Below are positions 6,508 through 9,363 of a stretch of DNA of 9,363 nucleotides, in pieces. The notes below the pieces were generated by a model. That model was not told the DNA's origin, did no database searches, and was given only the letters and a program-made list of their open reading frames with translations. Positions within the stretch are counted from its first letter, which is position 1. Each line of letters opens with the position of its first letter. Location: contig JAYVJV010000122.1 of assembly GCA_043769005.1 (NCBI GenBank), positions 1 through 9,363 on the forward strand, in the 5' to 3' direction. Both the position numbers and the translations under genes were made by a program. The stretch comes from JAAFIP01 sp043769005 (GTDB lineage Bacteria; Pseudomonadota; Gammaproteobacteria; Burkholderiales; Burkholderiaceae_C).

Positions 6508-7485
6508 TTATTTCACTTCGCTCACACGCTTCATCAGGTCGGCCAGCTTCTCGCCGTACTTCGCGCGCACGGGGGCGGTTGCGTCGTAAAACAGTTTCTG
6601 GTCCACGCTGACAAATTCAATGCCGGCGGCTTTGAGTTTGGCGCTGTAGTCGGCCACGCTCTTGTCCCACAGGCCGCGCTGCTCCAGCTGCGCTTCGCGG
6701 GAGAACTTTTTCACCAGCGCCTGGTCTGCCGGGCTGAGCTTTTCCCAGGTGGCTTTGCTCATCACAAAAATCTCGGGGATGATGAGGTGGTTGGTCTGGG
6801 CGTAGTACTTGGCCGGTGTGGTGTAGTGGTTGGCGGTGAAGTAGCTGGGCGGGTTGTTTTCTGCGCCGTCAATCACGCCGGTTTGCAATGCAGTAAACAC
6901 CTCGCCATAGGCCATCGAGATGCCATTACCGCCCATGGCGTTCATGGTGTCCACAAACAGCGGGTTGCCCATCATGCGCACCTTCACGCCCTTCAGATCC
7001 GCCGGGGTGGTGATTTTTTTCTTGGTGTAGAGGTTGCGCGAACCGCCGTCCATCCAGCCCAGGGCCACCAGTTTGGCCGGGCTGGCACTGATCTTGGCCA
7101 GCAGCTCGTCACCCACCGCGCCATCAATCACGTGGCGCATATGCGCCTCGTCGCGGAAGACAAACGGCATGTTGAACACGTTGACCTCGGGCACGATGGG
7201 GCCGATCACGCCCAACGAGATGCGCGCCATCTGGATGGCACCCAGTTGCACCTGCTCGACTGCCGCTTTTTCTTCGCCCAGCACCGCGCCAGGAAACATC
7301 TGGAACTTGATGCGGCCCTGGGTGGCGGCATCGAGTTTTTTGCCCATGTTTTCAATGGCCACCACGGTGGGGTAGCCCGCAGGGTGGGTGTCGTGCGACT
7401 TGATGGTGATGTTTTGCGCCAGAACCGTGGCAGGTACAAGGCAGGCCAGCGACAGGGCAAGAAAGAGTTGGCGTTTGGTTTGCAT
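6508..7485 (-). CDS. dctP: TRAP transporter solute-binding protein (DctP family)
   Basis: The 325-residue protein starts with MQTKRQLF and a signal peptide of about 23 residues (likely cleavage after VLA). The start at 7485 is preferred over an in-frame ATG 15 codons upstream because it gives a normal signal peptide and has AGGA about nine bases upstream. The mature part shows the family's features: THPAGYPT near the N-terminus, the conserved ligand-carboxylate arginine R170 in LKGVKVRMMGN, a second arginine R150 in GGSRNLY, and DGAENNP at about 206-212. It binds the acid in the periplasm and hands it to DctQM. Adjacency to udh points to a hexuronate ligand, which is inferred. The gene is 113 bp downstream of udh on the same strand. 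Confidence 0.95.
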   Translation of the reverse strand: MQTKRQLFLALSLACLVPATVLAQNITIKSHDTHPAGYPTVVAIENMGKKLDAATQGRIKFQMFPGAVLGEEKAAVEQVQLGAIQMARISLGVIGPIVPEVNVFNMPFVFRDEAHMRHVIDGAVGDELLAKISASPAKLVALGWMDGGSRNLYTKKKITTPADLKGVKVRMMGNPLFVDTMNAMGGNGISMAYGEVFTALQTGVIDGAENNPPSYFTANHYTTPAKYYAQTNHLIIPEIFVMSKATWEKLSPADQALVKKFSREAQLEQRGLWDKSVADYSAKLKAAGIEFVSVDQKLFYDATAPVRAKYGEKLADLMKRVSEVK

Positions 7486-7578
7486 GGTAATTTTCCTAAG
7501 CGTAAAAATGAATGAAAGGGAAGTGAGCAAGAACTGAAATCATCCGCCGAATGGGGCGCATTAACTCTCGGGCTAAAC

Positions 7579-7598
7579 CCTGCAACGCGCAGCGCAGG
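7579..7598 (-). other. Small hairpin directly after the udh stop
   Basis: CCTGC and GCAGG form a 5-bp stem around a GC-rich 10-nt interior immediately after the udh stop codon. There is no T-run after it, so it is not a standard terminator. It might be a processing or stability element, or chance. The remaining spacer (7486-7578) holds the Shine-Dalgarno of dctP and nothing else that I can support. Confidence 0.25.
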
Positions 7599-8411
7599 TC
7601 AAAACGGTCCGAACTTGACATAGGCACCGCCTTGGTACATCTTGGCCGGATCGGCGGGGTCGAGCGCGGGCGCGGCCTCCAGCTTGGCGCGAAAGGGCTC
7701 GGTATTGTCTTGTGCCACAAAGCCCAGGTGCGCCGCCTTGGCGTTGTCCCACCACTTGTCGCGGTTGTTCGATACGCCATACACAATGGTGTGGCCGACC
7801 TGGGGGGCAAACAGTGCGCAGCGCACCAGTTCGGTCAGATCGCGGTAGCTCAGCCAGGTAATCAGCATGCGGCGGTCTACCGGCTCGGGAAAGCACGAGC
7901 CAATGCGCAGGCACACGGTCTCAATCCCGTAGCGGTCAAAATAAAAGCGCGACAGGTCTTCGCCGTACGATTTGGACAGGCCGTAGTAGCTGTCAGGCCG
8001 CTTGAGGCAGTCGCTGTCAATCACCTCGCCCTGTTTATGAAAACCAATCGCGTGGTTGGAGCTGGCAAACACCATGCGGCGCACGCCATTGACGCGCGCC
8101 CCTTCGTACAGGTGGAACAGGCCCTTGATATTGGCCTCCAGCACGGGCTCAAACGGGGCCTCGCTGGACACACCGCCCATATGCACCACGGCATCCACAC
8201 CCGACAGCAGGGCCTGCATGGCGGCTTTGTCGGCCAGGTCGCAGGGGACGCACTCTTCACCTGTTTGCGCGGTGCCCAGTGGCTTGATGTCTGACAACCT
8301 GAGTACCTGCGCAAACGGCCTCATGCCTAGACGCAAAACCTGCCCCATCCCTCCGGCTGCGCCTGTGAGCAGTAAACGATGGAACGGTTGGGTGGCGGGC
8401 GCTGGTGTCAT
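7599..8411 (-). CDS. udh: Uronate dehydrogenase (NAD-dependent, SDR superfamily)
   Basis: The 270-residue protein resembles bacterial uronate dehydrogenases along its whole length. These oxidise D-galacturonate or D-glucuronate with NAD+ to the aldarolactone (EC 1.1.1.203). Visible landmarks are the nucleotide loop TGAAGGMG (16-23), the acidic D41 expected for NAD, CDLAD (57-61), FASSNHAIG with S117/S118 (115-123), the catalytic Y143-x3-K147, RIGSCFPEP (169-177) and WWDN (220-223). The last three patterns and GGVSSEAPFE are typical of Udh and unlike the UDP-sugar epimerases of the same superfamily. It is the first gene behind the promoter at 8438-8466 and leads the transporter and catabolic genes. 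The ATG at 8411 lacks a strong Shine-Dalgarno; the predicted leader is only about 20 nt. Confidence 0.92.
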   Translation of the reverse strand: MTPAPATQPFHRLLLTGAAGGMGQVLRLGMRPFAQVLRLSDIKPLGTAQTGEECVPCDLADKAAMQALLSGVDAVVHMGGVSSEAPFEPVLEANIKGLFHLYEGARVNGVRRMVFASSNHAIGFHKQGEVIDSDCLKRPDSYYGLSKSYGEDLSRFYFDRYGIETVCLRIGSCFPEPVDRRMLITWLSYRDLTELVRCALFAPQVGHTIVYGVSNNRDKWWDNAKAAHLGFVAQDNTEPFRAKLEAAPALDPADPAKMYQGGAYVKFGPF

Positions 8412-8437
8412 GGGCAGTAATCTCAGAACTTACCATG

Positions 8438-8466
8438 ATTATAGTTGTAAGACAACATAAGGTGCT
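8438..8466 (-). promoter_or_regulatory. udh operon promoter
   Basis: On the minus strand there is a perfect TATAAT -10 box (8443-8438). At the standard 17-bp spacing the -35 position (8466-8461) reads AGCACC, a poor match to TTGACA. Transcription would start near 8431. A perfect -10 with a weak -35 fits a promoter that is regulated or needs an activator. The remaining spacer toward the Bug gene stop (8487-8568) shows no gene and no clear terminator. Confidence 0.6.
8444..8456. promoter_or_regulatory. Candidate GntR/FCD operator
   Basis: GTTGTAAGACAAC is a perfect 5-bp inverted repeat around three bases. Its core, TTGT-N3-ACAA, fits the short palindromes bound by FadR/FCD-type GntR regulators (GT...AC half sites). 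It abuts the TATAAT box and lies wholly inside the -35/-10 spacer, so bound protein would block RNA polymerase. I found no second copy in the other intergenic spacers of this window. Assignment to the regulator at 305-1027 is inferred. Confidence 0.55.
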
Positions 8467-8486
8467 GCATTTCAATCACCAATGCA
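8466..8486. promoter_or_regulatory. Second inverted repeat upstream of the udh promoter
   Basis: TGCATT (8466-8471) and AATGCA (8481-8486) form a perfect 6-bp inverted repeat with 9 bp between. Its centre lies about 45 bp upstream of the predicted udh start site, a position typical for an activator. The regulator is unknown, and a 6-bp repeat may be chance. Confidence 0.3.
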
Positions 8487-8568
8487 TCGTGTTAAACCCC
8501 TAGACGGCTGGGCAGGTTGCCAATCACTGCGCTGCTTTGCGTCAACCGCATTGAGTCAGGCGCTTTCA

Positions 8569-9363
8569 TCAACCTTTCTGAATCAACTCTTTGAGCTTGA
8601 GCCGTTCAATCAGTACTTTTTCTTTGTCCATCACCGTGCCCACATAACGTGCATAGTCCGGACCGTCCAGGTACAGCACGGGTGCGTCAATCTTGTCGCA
8701 GGCCGCCTTGAATTCGCTACTGGCCACAGCTTGCTTGAACGCGTGATGCAATTTTTGCAGCACGGCACCATCGAGCCCGGCGGGCGCGCCAATGCCGTTG
8801 GGGGCATCGACCACCACGTTAAAGCCCTGCTCTTTGAGCGTGGGCGTATCTTTAAACTGCGCCGTGCGCTGCTCGCCCCAGGTAGCCAGCAGTTTGAGCT
8901 TACCGCTTTGCACATGCGGCGCCCAGGAGCTGGAATCGGCCAGCAAATCGACATGGCCACCCAGCAGCGCCTGCAAGGCATCGGCTCCGCCCTTGAACGG
9001 AATGTGGTTGAACTCTACCCCGGCAGCCAGGGCAAACTCTTCCATGCCCACATGGGTTGCGCCGCCCACCCCTGAGCTGGCGTAGGTGAGCTTGCCCGGG
9101 TTGGCCTTGGCCTGCGCCACCAAGGCTTTCAGGTCTCGCCAGGGCGCGTTGCTCTGCGCCGCGATGCCAAAGGTTTGGCCCGAGGTGCGTGCCAGGTAGG
9201 TGATGTCTTTGAGCGGGTTGATCTGCACCGTGCCCAGCTGTGAGAAGCGAGTCACGCTGATGGGAATTTGCCCCACGGTGTAGCCATCGGGTTTGGCCGA
9301 GGTCATGGCCTTGAGGCCCAGCATGCCCGCCGCTCCGGCCTTGTTTTCTACCGCAATGCTCTG
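8569..9363 (-). CDS. Bug/TctC-family tripartite tricarboxylate transporter solute-binding protein (partial, 3' part)
   Basis: The visible 264 codons lack the N-terminus, including the signal peptide, which lies beyond the right edge. Family landmarks are VENKAGAAG at the edge, AKPDGYTVG, LTYASSGVGGATHVGMEEF, the IPFKGGADALQALLGGHVDLL region and a normal C-terminus with a TGA stop. Bug proteins are periplasmic two-lobed receptors, often for carboxylates, and are greatly amplified in Burkholderiales, many of them without a neighbouring permease. It belongs to a different Bug subgroup than the truncated gene at 1045-1617, so the two are not a recent duplication. A new promoter follows before udh, so it may not be part of the same transcript. 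The ligand cannot be assigned. Confidence 0.9.
   Translation of the reverse strand, partial: QSIAVENKAGAAGMLGLKAMTSAKPDGYTVGQIPISVTRFSQLGTVQINPLKDITYLARTSGQTFGIAAQSNAPWRDLKALVAQAKANPGKLTYASSGVGGATHVGMEEFALAAGVEFNHIPFKGGADALQALLGGHVDLLADSSSWAPHVQSGKLKLLATWGEQRTAQFKDTPTLKEQGFNVVVDAPNGIGAPAGLDGAVLQKLHHAFKQAVASSEFKAACDKIDAPVLYLDGPDYARYVGTVMDKEKVLIERLKLKELIQKG

Noticed and set aside
6475..7515. Plus-strand open frame of about 346 codons
   Set aside because: It is antisense to the TRAP binding protein gene, which has a signal peptide, family motifs and a Shine-Dalgarno. The plus-strand product has a His/Gly/Val-rich composition without a family.

Overview
This 9.4 kb window looks like part of a beta-proteobacterial chromosome (Burkholderiales, most likely a Comamonadaceae member such as Rhodoferax, Polaromonas, Acidovorax or a relative). 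The reasons are two Bug/TctC-type periplasmic solute-binding protein genes, a TRAP transporter, GC-rich coding sequence, and short dispersed repeats that resemble ones I recall from this family. The genus is an inference. No rRNA, tRNA, CRISPR array, phage gene or transposase is visible.

Every convincing gene lies on the minus strand, so transcription runs from right to left. The right edge holds the 3' part of a Bug solute-binding protein gene (8569-9363, open at the edge). A 157-bp spacer follows with a good promoter and operator candidate (TATAAT abutting a GTTGT-N3-ACAAC palindrome). Next come a uronate dehydrogenase (udh, 7599-8411), a complete TRAP transporter (binding protein 6508-7485, small permease 5938-6492, large permease 4652-5938), an atypical DapA/DHDPS-superfamily lyase (3713-4636) and an IlvD/Edd dehydratase of the L-arabinonate dehydratase type (1676-3424). 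Then follow an internally deleted Bug gene (1045-1617), a GntR/FCD-family regulator (305-1027) and, at the left edge, the 5' end of an SMP-30/gluconolactonase-like lactonase gene (1-192).

Taken together this reads as a sugar-acid catabolic cluster. The TRAP system imports a hexuronate or related acid, Udh oxidises it to an aldarolactone, the SMP-30 protein opens the lactone, the IlvD/Edd enzyme dehydrates the acid to a 2-keto-3-deoxy acid, and the DapA-like enzyme processes that product. The GntR/FCD protein is the likely local regulator. Enzyme families are well supported; the exact substrates and the order of steps after Udh are inference.

The noncoding interest lies in four places. A 233-bp inverted-repeat element with 51-bp arms separates the lyase and dehydratase genes and carries a 9-bp tandem repeat in its loop. 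Two diverged copies of a short dispersed repeat occur, one of them inside the signal-peptide codons of the broken Bug gene. The udh promoter has its operator inside the -35/-10 spacer. A second inverted repeat lies just upstream of that promoter. I see a mostly ordinary catabolic locus with a possibly unassigned enzyme combination, not a clearly new type of system.
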